Assembly (NCBI GenBank): GCA_947628555.1
Contig: CANRAI010000006.1
Span: 1-25,655 of the forward strand
Source: an uncultured Clostridia bacterium
GTDB lineage: Bacteria > Bacillota > Clostridia > Christensenellales > Borkfalkiaceae
Direction of reading: 5' to 3'
Length of the DNA stretch: 25,655 bases
The notes under the pieces: generated by a model
What the model saw: the letters and a program-made list of their open reading frames with translations, nothing else
The model's database searches: none
Told to the model about the DNA's origin: nothing
Made by a program: the position numbers and the translations under genes
In this document: positions 6,905-13,842 of the stretch, one piece after another
Layout of the letters: each line of letters starts with the position of its first letter
Numbering within the stretch: the stretch's first letter is position 1

Positions 6905-8209
6905 ATGAGGAATTATACAACGCAAATGGACGCCGCGAGAAAGGGCGTCGTAACTCCCGAAATGAAAGCCGTAGCGAAAAAGGAATACCGCACGGAAGAG
7001 GAAATAAGGCAGCTTGTCGCCGAGGGTAAGGTGGCTATCTGCGCAAACAAATTGCATACCTGCATAGACCCCAACGGCGTGGGCTCGATGCTGCGCACAA
7101 AAATCAACGTCAATCTCGGCGTGTCGCGCGATTGCAAAGACTACGATATGGAGATGAAAAAGGTTATGGCTGCCGTGGATATGGGCGCGGAGGCGATTAT
7201 GGACCTTTCTTCGCACGGCGACACCCAACCCTTCCGCAGAAAGCTTACAAGCGAATGTCCCGCCATGATAGGCACCGTTCCCGTTTATGACAGCGTAATA
7301 CATTACAGAAGGGACCTTGCTACCCTGACCGCAAAGGATTTTATTGACGTCGTCCGTCTCCACGCGCAGGACGGGGTGGATTTCGTAACGCTTCACTGCG
7401 GTATAACCCGCAAGACGATAGAGCAAATCAAAAAGCACAAGAGAAAGATGAACATAGTTTCGCGCGGCGGCTCGCTGGTCTTTGCCTGGATGTGCATGAC
7501 GGGCGAGGAAAATCCATTCTACGAATATTTTGACGAAATTCTCGATATATGCCGCGAGTACGACGTAACCATTTCCCTCGGCGACGCCTGCCGCCCGGGC
7601 TGTCTTGCGGACGGCAGCGACGTATGCCAGATAGAAGAGTTGGTCCGTCTCGGCGAACTCACGAAGCGCGCCTGGGCAAAGGACGTGCAGGTAATGGTGG
7701 AAGGACCCGGGCATATGCCTATGGACCAGATTGCAGCCAACATGAAAATACAGCAGACCCTCTGCATGGGCGCGCCCTTTTATGTTCTGGGACCCATTGT
7801 CACGGATATTGCTCCCGGGTACGACCATATAACCTCGGCTATCGGCGGCGCCATTGCCGCGGCTTCCGGCGCGGCTTTCCTCTGTTACGTAACGCCCGCC
7901 GAGCATCTTGCCCTGCCGAACGTAGAGGACGTAAAACAGGGCATAATAGCCTCTAAAATCGCTGCGCACGCGGCGGACATCGCCAAAAAGATACCCCATG
8001 CACGGGATTTGGACGATAAAATGGCGGAAGCGCGGCGCACTTTCGATTGGGAAAAGCAGTGGGAATGTGCAATCGACCCCGAAACCGCAAAGGCGATACG
8101 TAAAGACCGCGCGCCCGAACAGGAGGACAGCTGTTCAATGTGCGGCAAATTCTGCGCCGTAAGAAGCATGAACAAAGCTTTAAACGGCGAATATATCGAT
8201 ATTTTGTAA
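6905..8209 (+). CDS. thiC: Phosphomethylpyrimidine synthase ThiC (short anaerobic form)
   Basis: ThiC is a radical SAM enzyme that rearranges aminoimidazole ribotide into HMP phosphate, the pyrimidine half of thiamine. The 434-residue product lacks the N-terminal extension of the proteobacterial enzyme. Recognisable blocks include GVGSMLRTKINVNLG near 57-71, MDLSSHGD near 99-106, SLGDACRPG near 224-232 and MVEGPGHMPMD near 264-274. The C-terminal iron-sulfur ligands are C410, C413 and C417, that is CX2CX3C, one residue shorter than the usual CX2CX4C. The ATG at 6905 follows AAAAGGAAATTTAAAATT. It lies 34 bases after thiD. The iron-sulfur cluster and radical chemistry fit an anaerobic host. 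Confidence 0.97.
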   Translation: MRNYTTQMDAARKGVVTPEMKAVAKKEYRTEEEIRQLVAEGKVAICANKLHTCIDPNGVGSMLRTKINVNLGVSRDCKDYDMEMKKVMAAVDMGAEAIMDLSSHGDTQPFRRKLTSECPAMIGTVPVYDSVIHYRRDLATLTAKDFIDVVRLHAQDGVDFVTLHCGITRKTIEQIKKHKRKMNIVSRGGSLVFAWMCMTGEENPFYEYFDEILDICREYDVTISLGDACRPGCLADGSDVCQIEELVRLGELTKRAWAKDVQVMVEGPGHMPMDQIAANMKIQQTLCMGAPFYVLGPIVTDIAPGYDHITSAIGGAIAAASGAAFLCYVTPAEHLALPNVEDVKQGIIASKIAAHAADIAKKIPHARDLDDKMAEARRTFDWEKQWECAIDPETAKAIRKDRAPEQEDSCSMCGKFCAVRSMNKALNGEYIDIL

Positions 8210-8265
8210 TTGCCGAAAAAGAATGTGCGGCAACTTGTAGCTTGAAATAAACTTAATGGTGGATT

Positions 8266-8460
8266 ATGGTAAAAGTGAACGGGGTTCAACTGAATATCGA
8301 CGGCAAAACGATTGCGGAATATATTAAGACTACCCAATACGATATTCGCCGTATCGCGGTCGAGCGCAACGGAAACATAGTTCCGAAATCCGAATACGAT
8401 AAGGTTGTTTTAAAAGAGGGCGATTCTTTGGAAGTCGTCGGTTTTGTGGGCGGCGGCTGA
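8266..8460 (+). CDS. thiS: Sulfur carrier protein ThiS
   Basis: This 64-residue ubiquitin-like beta-grasp protein ends in the diagnostic Gly-Gly (VGGG), whose C-terminal carboxylate is adenylated by ThiF and converted to a thiocarboxylate that supplies the sulfur of the thiazole ring. The segment IAVERNGNIVPKSEY near 30-44 is typical of the family. GGTGG just upstream serves the ATG at 8266. The last base of its stop codon is the first base of the thiF start, so the two are translationally coupled. Confidence 0.95.
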   Translation: MVKVNGVQLNIDGKTIAEYIKTTQYDIRRIAVERNGNIVPKSEYDKVVLKEGDSLEVVGFVGGG

Positions 8461-9272
8461 TGGTTCTAACCGAAGAAATGGCGGAACGCTATTCAAGACA
8501 TTTCGTCTTAAAGGAAATCGGCGTTTCGGGTCAGAAAAAGCTTCTCCAAGCCAAAGTTCTGGTAATAGGCGCGGGCGGGCTCGGCTCGGCGGCGCTTATG
8601 TATCTTGCGGCTGCGGGAACGGGCGTCGTCGGTATTGCGGATTTCGATAGAGTAAGTCTTTCAAACCTGCAACGCCAGGTTATTCACAGCTCGGGCGACG
8701 TAGGCGTAGATAAGACTCTTTCGGCAGAAAAGTTTATAAGCCGCCTCAATCCCGACGTCCGAGTGATTTTGCATAACGCGAAGATGACCGTCGATAATAT
8801 ACAAAATGTTATATCAGGGTATGATTTCATACTCGACTGTACGGACAGTTTCGAATCTAAGTTCTTAATAAACGACGCCTGTGTTCTTTTCAAAAAGCCA
8901 TATTCTCACGCGGGGATAGTGCGCTTTGAAGGACAGATTATGACATATGTGCCTGAGAAAGGTCCGTGTCTGCGCTGTCTTTTGGGCGGAGTGCCGCCGA
9001 GGGACGGCAGTATAACCTGCTCGTCTGCCGGAGTGCTCGGCGCGGCGGCGGGCGTTATGGGAAGTTTGCAGGCAATCGAAGCCGTAAAGTATATTTTGGA
9101 CATAGGCGATTTGCTTGTCGGCAGAGTACTTCGGTTCGACGCGCTTAAAATGCAGTTTTCTGCGTTTGATTTCCCGAAAAGCGATTCGGGGTGCGCCGTA
9201 TGCGGAGCAAATCCCCAAATACGCAGCCTTGCGGATAACAGGGCGGAATACGAAGGGACAGGCTGTATGTGA
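8460..9272 (+). CDS. thiF: ThiS adenylyltransferase ThiF
   Basis: ThiF is an E1-like enzyme that adenylates the C-terminus of ThiS before sulfur transfer. The 270-residue product has the nucleotide-binding GAGGLG (37-42), the acidic residues DFD (61-63), NLQRQ (69-73) and CTDS (127-130). A structural zinc site is formed by C170, C173, C245 and C248. C187 in SITCSSAGVLG matches the conserved ThiF/MoeB cysteine. There is no fused rhodanese domain, but a separate rhodanese follows six bases downstream, so sulfur delivery is probably split between the two proteins. MoeB is the nearest alternative, but the thiS-thiF overlap settles the role. Confidence 0.95.
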   Translation: MVLTEEMAERYSRHFVLKEIGVSGQKKLLQAKVLVIGAGGLGSAALMYLAAAGTGVVGIADFDRVSLSNLQRQVIHSSGDVGVDKTLSAEKFISRLNPDVRVILHNAKMTVDNIQNVISGYDFILDCTDSFESKFLINDACVLFKKPYSHAGIVRFEGQIMTYVPEKGPCLRCLLGGVPPRDGSITCSSAGVLGAAAGVMGSLQAIEAVKYILDIGDLLVGRVLRFDALKMQFSAFDFPKSDSGCAVCGANPQIRSLADNRAEYEGTGCM

Positions 9273-9278
9273 GGTTTT

Positions 9279-9581
9279 ATGAAGAGCGAAATCGATATAG
9301 CCGAATATCTTGCAAACCGTAAAGATGGCGACGTTTTGGTTGATTTGCGCGAAAAACTTATGTTCGGACTCGGAACGATAGACGGAGCCGTGAATATCCC
9401 GTTAGACGAAATAGGGCGGCTGTATGAGCTTCCCAAAGACAAAAACATTTATCTGTTCTGTCAGACGGGAGAAGTAAGCGGAGAAATTGCCGAGTTGCTT
9501 TCGGACGCGGGATATAACGTATGGAATCTTGCGGGCGGATACAGGAAATACATACGCGGACTTTCGGGCGGCTGCGTTTAA
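9279..9581 (+). CDS. Single-domain rhodanese, probable sulfur donor to ThiS
   Basis: This 100-residue protein is one rhodanese domain. The substrate-entry region reads VDLREKLMFGLGTIDGAVNIP (about 21-41), and the active loop is CQTGEVSG, with the persulfide-forming cysteine at 61. It lies between thiF and thiG in a fully co-directional operon, six bases after thiF. Knowledge: in Escherichia coli the ThiS thiocarboxylate needs the rhodanese domain of ThiI and the desulfurase IscS. Inference: this stand-alone protein plays the ThiI-rhodanese part here. Neither thiI nor a cysteine desulfurase gene is in the window. A general sulfur-trafficking or stress role is the alternative. Confidence 0.9.
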   Translation: MKSEIDIAEYLANRKDGDVLVDLREKLMFGLGTIDGAVNIPLDEIGRLYELPKDKNIYLFCQTGEVSGEIAELLSDAGYNVWNLAGGYRKYIRGLSGGCV

Positions 9582-9605
9582 AATTTTAATAAAGGAAGGT
9601 TGAAA

Positions 9606-10379
9606 ATGAGTGCAAACGATAAATTGATTTTGGGCGGACGGGAGTTTGAATCGCGGTTTATTCTCGGTTCTGGAAAATATTCCCTGAAACTTATCGAGGC
9701 TGCGGTGAAAGACGCGGGCGCGGAGATTATCACGCTCGCCGTGCGCAGGGCTAATACCAAGGAGCAGGAAAATATTCTCGACTATATCCCCAAGGGAGTT
9801 ACTCTTCTGCCAAACACAAGCGGCGCGAGAAATGCGGAAGAAGCGGTAAGGATAGCCCGTCTTGCGCGCGAACTCGGCTGCGGCGACTTTGTTAAAATAG
9901 AGATTATGCGCGATTCGAAGTACCTTCTGCCCGATAACGCTGAAACTATAAAGGCAACCGAAATCCTTGCCAAAGAAGGATTTACGGTGCTTCCTTATAT
10001 GTATCCAGACCTCAACGCCGCCCGCGACCTTGTAAGCGCAGGCGCGGCGGCAGTTATGCCCCTTGCCGCGCCGATAGGCTCAAATAAAGGGCTTGCCACA
10101 CGGGAATTTATAAAGATTCTGATTGACGAAATCGAGCTCCCCATAATAGTCGACGCGGGTATCGGCAGACCTTCGCAAGCTTGCGAAGTAATGGAAATGG
10201 GCGCGGCGGCGGTAATGGCAAACACTGCGCTGGCGACGGCGGGCAATCTGCCGCTTATGGCTGCGGCGTTCCGCCAGGCGATAGAGGCGGGCAGAAAGGC
10301 TTATCTTTCGGGGTTGGGCAGGGTGCTCACCCGCGGCGCTTCGGCGTCCGACCCGCTTACGGGATTTTTACGGGATTAA
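9606..10379 (+). CDS. thiG: Thiazole synthase ThiG
   Basis: ThiG condenses DXP, dehydroglycine and the ThiS thiocarboxylate into the thiazole phosphate carboxylate. The 257-residue TIM barrel has LGSGKYSL near 20-27, the Schiff-base lysine K97 in FVKIEI, PLAAPIGSNKGL in the middle, and DAGIGRPSQA with MGAAAVMANTA in the C-terminal half. A TTG at 9600 is also in frame. The ATG at 9606 is chosen because GGAAGG (9594-9599) ends six bases before it, while the TTG touches that site. The next gene, thiH, supplies its dehydroglycine. Confidence 0.97.
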   Translation: MSANDKLILGGREFESRFILGSGKYSLKLIEAAVKDAGAEIITLAVRRANTKEQENILDYIPKGVTLLPNTSGARNAEEAVRIARLARELGCGDFVKIEIMRDSKYLLPDNAETIKATEILAKEGFTVLPYMYPDLNAARDLVSAGAAAVMPLAAPIGSNKGLATREFIKILIDEIELPIIVDAGIGRPSQACEVMEMGAAAVMANTALATAGNLPLMAAAFRQAIEAGRKAYLSGLGRVLTRGASASDPLTGFLRD

Positions 10380-10382
10380 AAT

Positions 10383-11639
10383 ATGGAAAATCAGTTTTTT
10401 GTCGATTCATCGTATCTTTCGAAAGAGGCGCTTGAAAAGAAGCACCGCCTGGAAACAGACCCTTCCGCCCGCACAAACCATATGGAATATATGGAGGGAA
10501 TGGAAAAGATTGATTCAGACGTCTGCGCAAACGCTATTTCTCAGGTCAAAGAGTACGACTATGGGAAATATACGGCAAAGGATGTAAAGAACGCTCTCGG
10601 GCGCGCCGTTTGCACGATAGAAGATTTTAAAGCGCTGTTATCTCCCGCGGCAGAACCTTTCTTAGAGGAAATGGCGCAGCGGGCAAGGCTGGAAACGGGT
10701 AAACATTTCGGCAACACGGTATATCTGTTTACCCCGTTGTATATTGCGAATTATTGCGAAAATTACTGCGTTTACTGCGGCTTCAACTGCTATAATCACA
10801 TAAAGCGTATGAAAATGACGGCAGAGCAAATCGACCACGAAATGAAGGTCATTGCCGACAGCGGAATGGAAGAAATCCTTATTCTTACGGGCGAAAGCCG
10901 TTCCAAGAGCGACGTCAGGTATATAGGCGAGGCATGTAAGCTGGCGAGAAAGTATTTCCGCATGGTGGGGCTTGAAATTTACCCCGTAAATACCGACGAA
11001 TATCGCTATTTGCACAAGTGCGGGGCGGACTACGTGACGGTCTTTCAGGAAACTTACGATACAGATAAATATGAAACCTTGCACCTTCTCGGGCACAAGC
11101 GCGTATGGCCTTACCGCTTCGACGCACAGGAGCGCGCGCTAAGAGCGGGCATGCGAGGAGTGGCTTTTTCGGCGTTGCTCGGGCTTGCCGACTTCCGTAA
11201 AGACGCCCTCGCGACAGCGCTGCATGCGTATTATCTACAAAGGAAATATCCCCATGCGGAGATTTCTATATCCTGCCCCAGGTTGAGACCGATTGTCAAC
11301 AACGATAAAATCAACCCTTTGGACGTTCACGAAAAACAGCTCTGCCAGATACTTTGCGCATACCGTATTTTCCTTCCGTTTGCGGGAATAACCGTTTCCT
11401 CGCGTGAAAGCGCAAAATTCCGTAATGGAATAATCAAAATATGCGCCACGAAGATATCCGCAGGAGTATCCACAGGGGTAGGCGACCACGAAAGCAAATA
11501 TACGGGCAAAGAAACCGACGGGGAACAAGGCGGCGAACAGTTTGAAATATCCGATGGGCGCAGTCTGAAAAAAACCTACGAGGATATAGAAAAGGAAGGG
11601 CTGCAACCTGTTTTAAACGACTATATATGTCTGATATAA
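10383..11639 (+). CDS. thiH: 2-iminoacetate (dehydroglycine) synthase ThiH
   Basis: ThiH is a radical SAM enzyme that cleaves tyrosine to dehydroglycine and p-cresol for the thiazole ring. The 418-residue product contains the cluster motif CENYCVYC (C125, C129, C132), followed by GFNCYN and, further on, ILLTGE-like EEILILTGESRSKS. The C-terminal half has the BATS-type region (RLRPI and TVSSRES). Tyrosine-dependent ThiH rather than oxygen-dependent ThiO marks an anaerobic pathway. The ATG at 10383 is three bases after thiG and follows GGGATTAAAAT. The 3' end overlaps tenI by 13 bases. Confidence 0.96.
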   Translation: MENQFFVDSSYLSKEALEKKHRLETDPSARTNHMEYMEGMEKIDSDVCANAISQVKEYDYGKYTAKDVKNALGRAVCTIEDFKALLSPAAEPFLEEMAQRARLETGKHFGNTVYLFTPLYIANYCENYCVYCGFNCYNHIKRMKMTAEQIDHEMKVIADSGMEEILILTGESRSKSDVRYIGEACKLARKYFRMVGLEIYPVNTDEYRYLHKCGADYVTVFQETYDTDKYETLHLLGHKRVWPYRFDAQERALRAGMRGVAFSALLGLADFRKDALATALHAYYLQRKYPHAEISISCPRLRPIVNNDKINPLDVHEKQLCQILCAYRIFLPFAGITVSSRESAKFRNGIIKICATKISAGVSTGVGDHESKYTGKETDGEQGGEQFEISDGRSLKKTYEDIEKEGLQPVLNDYICLI

Positions 11640-12220
11640 TCTGCATAACAAATCGCAGACTTTGTAAAGAAGATTTTCTTCTGCGAATAAAAAAAATTGC
11701 CGCGGCGCGTCCTGCGGCAATAATTCTGCGCGAAAAGGATTTATCGCCGTCAGAATACGGCGAGCTTGCGGAATCGGTAGTAAAAATCTGCAAAGAATAC
11801 CATACCGACTGTATTCTTCATTCCTTTTACGGCATAGCTTTTAAGCTTGGAATTAGCGCAATCCATATGCCTTTGCCGGCGCTTAAAAATCTATCCGAGG
11901 AGGAGCGGAAAGCTTTTACCATACTCGGCGCGTCCTGCCATTCCAAAGAGGACGCAGTTTACGCCGAGAAGCTTGGGTGCACATATGTTACCGCAGGACA
12001 TATATTCGAAACGGACTGCAAAAAAGGGTTACCCGCCCGCGGGATTGAATTTTTGCGCGAAGTTTGCGGCAGCGTATCCATTCCCGTGTATGCCATAGGC
12101 GGAATAAACCAAAGCAACTTTAAACTTGCGCGGGAAGCAGGCGCAAAAGGAATATGCGTAATGAGCGGAGCTATGACCTGCCCCGATCCGGCGACGTATT
12201 TCAACGGATTCAAATCTTAA
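11627..12220 (+). CDS. tenI: Thiazole tautomerase TenI (ThiE-like fold)
   Basis: TenI converts the thiazole tautomer released by ThiG to the aromatic form that ThiE uses. The 197-residue barrel resembles ThiE but lacks the magnesium-binding DDN motif and the VHVGQ.D segment; the matching places read ILHSFYG (63-69) and IHMPLPA (79-85). It has GHIFETDCKKGL (124-135), closely matching the Bacillus TenI segment that carries the catalytic histidine, here H125. AIGGI (156-160) and VMSG are the phosphate-binding turns. It overlaps thiH by 13 bases and is the last gene of the operon. Calling it a second thiamine-phosphate synthase would be wrong given the missing residues. Confidence 0.9.
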   Translation: MSDIICITNRRLCKEDFLLRIKKIAAARPAAIILREKDLSPSEYGELAESVVKICKEYHTDCILHSFYGIAFKLGISAIHMPLPALKNLSEEERKAFTILGASCHSKEDAVYAEKLGCTYVTAGHIFETDCKKGLPARGIEFLREVCGSVSIPVYAIGGINQSNFKLAREAGAKGICVMSGAMTCPDPATYFNGFKS

Positions 12221-12352
12221 AGTTGATTACAGACAGAATTTTTATAGACCTAAGAAGCAGAGTAGATAAACGAGCATTTCAAATTCCGGCAGGGGCATTA
12301 TACAGATTTTGAAACTCCTAAAATTATAAATTATTTTCATTACGCTTTAATC

Positions 12353-12382
12353 AAAAAAACCGCAATATCTTGCGGTTTTTTT
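12353..12382. terminator. Bidirectional intrinsic terminator between tenI and tRNA-Arg
   Basis: Seven A residues, CCGCAA (12360-12365), the loop TATC, TTGCGG (12370-12375) and seven T residues form a perfect stem usable on both strands. It ends the thiamine operon on the plus strand and the tRNA-Arg (and any rpsT read-through) transcript on the minus strand. The 132 bases between tenI and this hairpin (12221-12352) hold nothing I recognise. Confidence 0.9.
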
Positions 12383-12383
12383 G

Positions 12384-12458
12384 TGGTACTCCCGACGGGA
12401 ATCGAACCCATAACTAGCCCTTAGGAGGGGCTTGTTATATCCATTTAACTACGGAAGC
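12384..12458 (-). tRNA. tRNA-Arg, anticodon CCU (codon AGG)
   Basis: On the minus strand the 75-base cloverleaf starts GCTTCCG (12458-12452), which pairs with CGGGAGT, and it ends with an encoded ACCA. The D stem is GTTA/TAAC and the anticodon stem is AGCCC/GGGCT around the loop CTCCTAA, giving anticodon CCT. The T stem is ATGGG/CCCGT with loop TTCGATT. The CCA tail is genomically encoded. It lies just inside a shared bidirectional terminator. Confidence 0.95.
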
Positions 12459-12474
12459 TAAATAATTTATAAAT

Positions 12475-12503
12475 ATTCTACATCAAAACTCTTTAAAAAT
12501 CAA
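12475..12503 (-). promoter_or_regulatory. Promoter of tRNA-Arg
   Basis: On the minus strand, TTGATT (12503-12498) and TAGAAT (12480-12475) are separated by 17 bases. The start would fall about 9 bases before the mature tRNA. This allows tRNA expression independent of rpsT read-through. Confidence 0.6.
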
Positions 12504-12525
12504 CCGATTTACGGTAGTCAAGCTT

Positions 12526-12550
12526 AAAGCGGGCGCGTTGCGCCCGCTTT
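12526..12550 (-). terminator. Hairpin after rpsT (possible weak terminator)
   Basis: A perfect 11-bp stem, AAAGCGGGCGC with GCGCCCGCTTT and a 3-base loop, lies just beyond the rpsT stop codon on the minus strand. Only a short T run follows, so it may act as an incomplete terminator or as an RNA-stabilising 3' end. Confidence 0.6.
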
Positions 12551-12556
12551 CGATTG

Positions 12557-12820
12557 TTAAGCCATTGCGTTCAGTTTCTTTGCCAACCCCGATTTCTTAT
12601 TAGCGGCAGTGTTCTTTTTGATTACGCCCTTGGTCACTGCGCCGTCGATAATGGAGCAGGTGTGGGGGTACATCGCCGTTGCCGCTTCCTTGTCACCGCT
12701 TTCAACTGCGGCAAGAAACTTTTTGACTTCCGTCTTCATTTCGGATTTTACAGCCTTGTTTCTTGCGGTTTTTTTGTCGATTACCAGGACGCGCTTTTTT
12801 GCTGACTTTATGTTAGGCAT
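12557..12820 (-). CDS. rpsT: Small ribosomal subunit protein bS20 (S20)
   Basis: This 87-residue, lysine-rich, helical protein binds 16S rRNA in the small ribosomal subunit. The N-terminus MPNIKSAKKRVLV, the central TEVKKFLAAVESGDKE segment and the C-terminal GVIKKNTAANKKSGLAKKLN are characteristic of S20. Its start has a strong AAAGGAG eight bases upstream on the minus strand. It stands alone between the thiamine operon and the dcw cluster and is transcribed in the opposite direction to both. It has its own promoter at 12866-12894. Confidence 0.98.
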   Translation of the reverse strand: MPNIKSAKKRVLVIDKKTARNKAVKSEMKTEVKKFLAAVESGDKEAATAMYPHTCSIIDGAVTKGVIKKNTAANKKSGLAKKLNAMA

Positions 12821-12865
12821 TTGATATCTCCTTTAAAATACCGTATTCTCTTAAATTCTTGTGTA

Positions 12866-12894
12866 ATTTTATCATAAAAATAAAGGATTGTAAA
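12866..12894 (-). promoter_or_regulatory. Promoter of rpsT, extended -10 type
   Basis: On the minus strand, TTTACA (12894-12889) and TAAAAT (12871-12866) are 17 bases apart. The -10 is preceded by TGA, giving an extended -10 (TGATAAAAT). The predicted start is about 40 bases before the rpsT ATG. Confidence 0.7.
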
Positions 12895-12960
12895 CTGTTT
12901 TTGATTGGCTTTTCAACATTTTTTAAATATATTTTGCTTTATTACAATATTATTATATAT

Positions 12961-13145
12961 GAGAGCTTCACGCGGAAAGTGTTTCCGCGGGTCAGACCTA
13001 TGTTAAAACGGAAAGTGGCGCGATAGCAATCTCGGCAGATAAAATCGGGCTTTATCACTTGTGGCCCGAATGGCGTTTTTTCAGCGGATAAACCTGAATT
13101 TTTAATGCCGAAAAGTAAAAACCGCAAAAAAATGGGTTTTTTTAG
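12961..13145. other. Structured island in the rpsT-mraZ gap; possible interspersed repeat or small RNA
   Basis: The 470-base gap between the rpsT promoter and mraZ is AT-rich except for this island. It contains a perfect inverted repeat, CGCGGAAA-GTG-TTTCCGCG (12971-12989), a second hairpin CGGGC/GCCCG (13046-13050 with 13064-13068), and a repeat of CGGAAAGTG (near 12973 and 13009). At its right end, AAAAACC (13117-13123) can pair with GGTTTTT (13135-13141), followed by T residues like a terminator. A 61-codon minus-strand reading frame (12942-13127) crosses it, but its coding nature is doubtful. I recognise no Rfam family. It could be a non-coding RNA, or a palindromic repeat present elsewhere in the genome. 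Confidence 0.4.
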
Positions 13146-13299
13146 GGATTAGTGACCACCATTATATGAAACCAAATATTGTTTATTTTTGTTTAAAAAT
13201 CGACTTTTCGGCGTTTTTTTAATGAATAAATTTATTTAAACTTGTGTTTTGCTTATCAAAAGTGGCAAAAAATTCATAATTTTTTAAAAAATTTATTAA

Positions 13300-13329
13300 A
13301 AAGTGGTTGACAGTGGTTAAAGGCGGTGT
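13300..13329 (+). promoter_or_regulatory. Three tandem 10-bp MraZ-box-like repeats over the mraZ promoter
   Basis: Three head-to-tail 10-mers, AAAGTGGTTG (13300-13309), ACAGTGGTTA (13310-13319) and AAGGCGGTGT (13320-13329), cover the -35 and spacer of the mraZ promoter. This fits the published Mycoplasma MraZ operator AAAGTGKNNN in tandem with 10-bp spacing. A single similar AAAAGTGGCA lies upstream at 13258-13267. Inference: MraZ autoregulates this cluster here. Confidence 0.75.
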
Positions 13330-13335
13330 TATACT
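13307..13335 (+). promoter_or_regulatory. mraZ / dcw cluster promoter
   Basis: TTGACA (13307-13312) and TATACT (13330-13335) are separated by 17 bases, a near-perfect sigma-A promoter. The predicted start is near 13342, about 23 bases before the mraZ ATG, with AAAGGG as ribosome binding site in between. Confidence 0.88.
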
Positions 13336-13364
13336 AAAATTACATTACTACAAAGGGCGTTTAA

Positions 13365-13841
13365 ATGAGTTTTCTTGCGGGGGCGTACAATCATACGGTT
13401 GACGCGAAAAACAGAATAAGAATACCTGCAAAGCTAAAAGCCGATATGGGTATCGACTGCTCGGGCGAAGAGGAGGGTGAACAGAAAAGATTCAGCCTTG
13501 TTTTTCAGCCCGGTACGGACGGCTGTATCGCGCTTTACACTCCGGAAGCCGCAGACAAACTTATTGAATCGCTTTCGCAGGTCAAGCAGTCCGATTTCGA
13601 AAAGTACAGGGCGGTAAGGCTGTTCCTCAACAATTTCGAAACGGTGGAAAGCGACCCTCAGGGCAGAATGGTAATTCCGCAGAGATTCAGAGAGATTGGC
13701 AAAATCAAAAAGGATATAGTTATCTGCGGCGTAGTTGACCACATAGAAATCTGGGCTCGGGAAATCTATGATGAATACATGGATAAGGGAAGCTCAAACG
13801 CTATGACCATGAACGACATCGTAAAGACCTTGGAAATCTAA
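13365..13841 (+). CDS. mraZ: Transcriptional regulator MraZ
   Basis: MraZ is a ring-forming DNA-binding protein that controls the dcw cluster by binding repeats at its own promoter. The 158-residue product has the two AbrB-like half motifs, DAKNRIRIPAK (13-23) and DPQGRMVIPQR (97-107). It is somewhat longer than the usual 140-150 residues because of an acidic loop around 31-41 (DCSGEEEGEQ) after the first half, and an extended C-terminus. AAAGGG precedes the ATG at 13365. Its putative operator repeats are at 13300-13329. rsmH begins one base after its stop. Confidence 0.97.
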   Translation: MSFLAGAYNHTVDAKNRIRIPAKLKADMGIDCSGEEEGEQKRFSLVFQPGTDGCIALYTPEAADKLIESLSQVKQSDFEKYRAVRLFLNNFETVESDPQGRMVIPQRFREIGKIKKDIVICGVVDHIEIWAREIYDEYMDKGSSNAMTMNDIVKTLEI

Positions 13842-13842
13842 G

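Noticed and set aside
6833..7999. A 388-codon open frame on the minus strand opposite thiC and the end of thiD
   Set aside because: It lies antisense to thiC and the 3' end of thiD, whose motifs are complete. It resembles no known family and is best explained by codon bias of thiC.
12942..13127. A 61-codon minus-strand frame in the rpsT-mraZ gap
   Set aside because: It runs across hairpins, lacks a convincing ribosome binding site and matches no family that I recognise. It is kept only as part of the structured-island finding.
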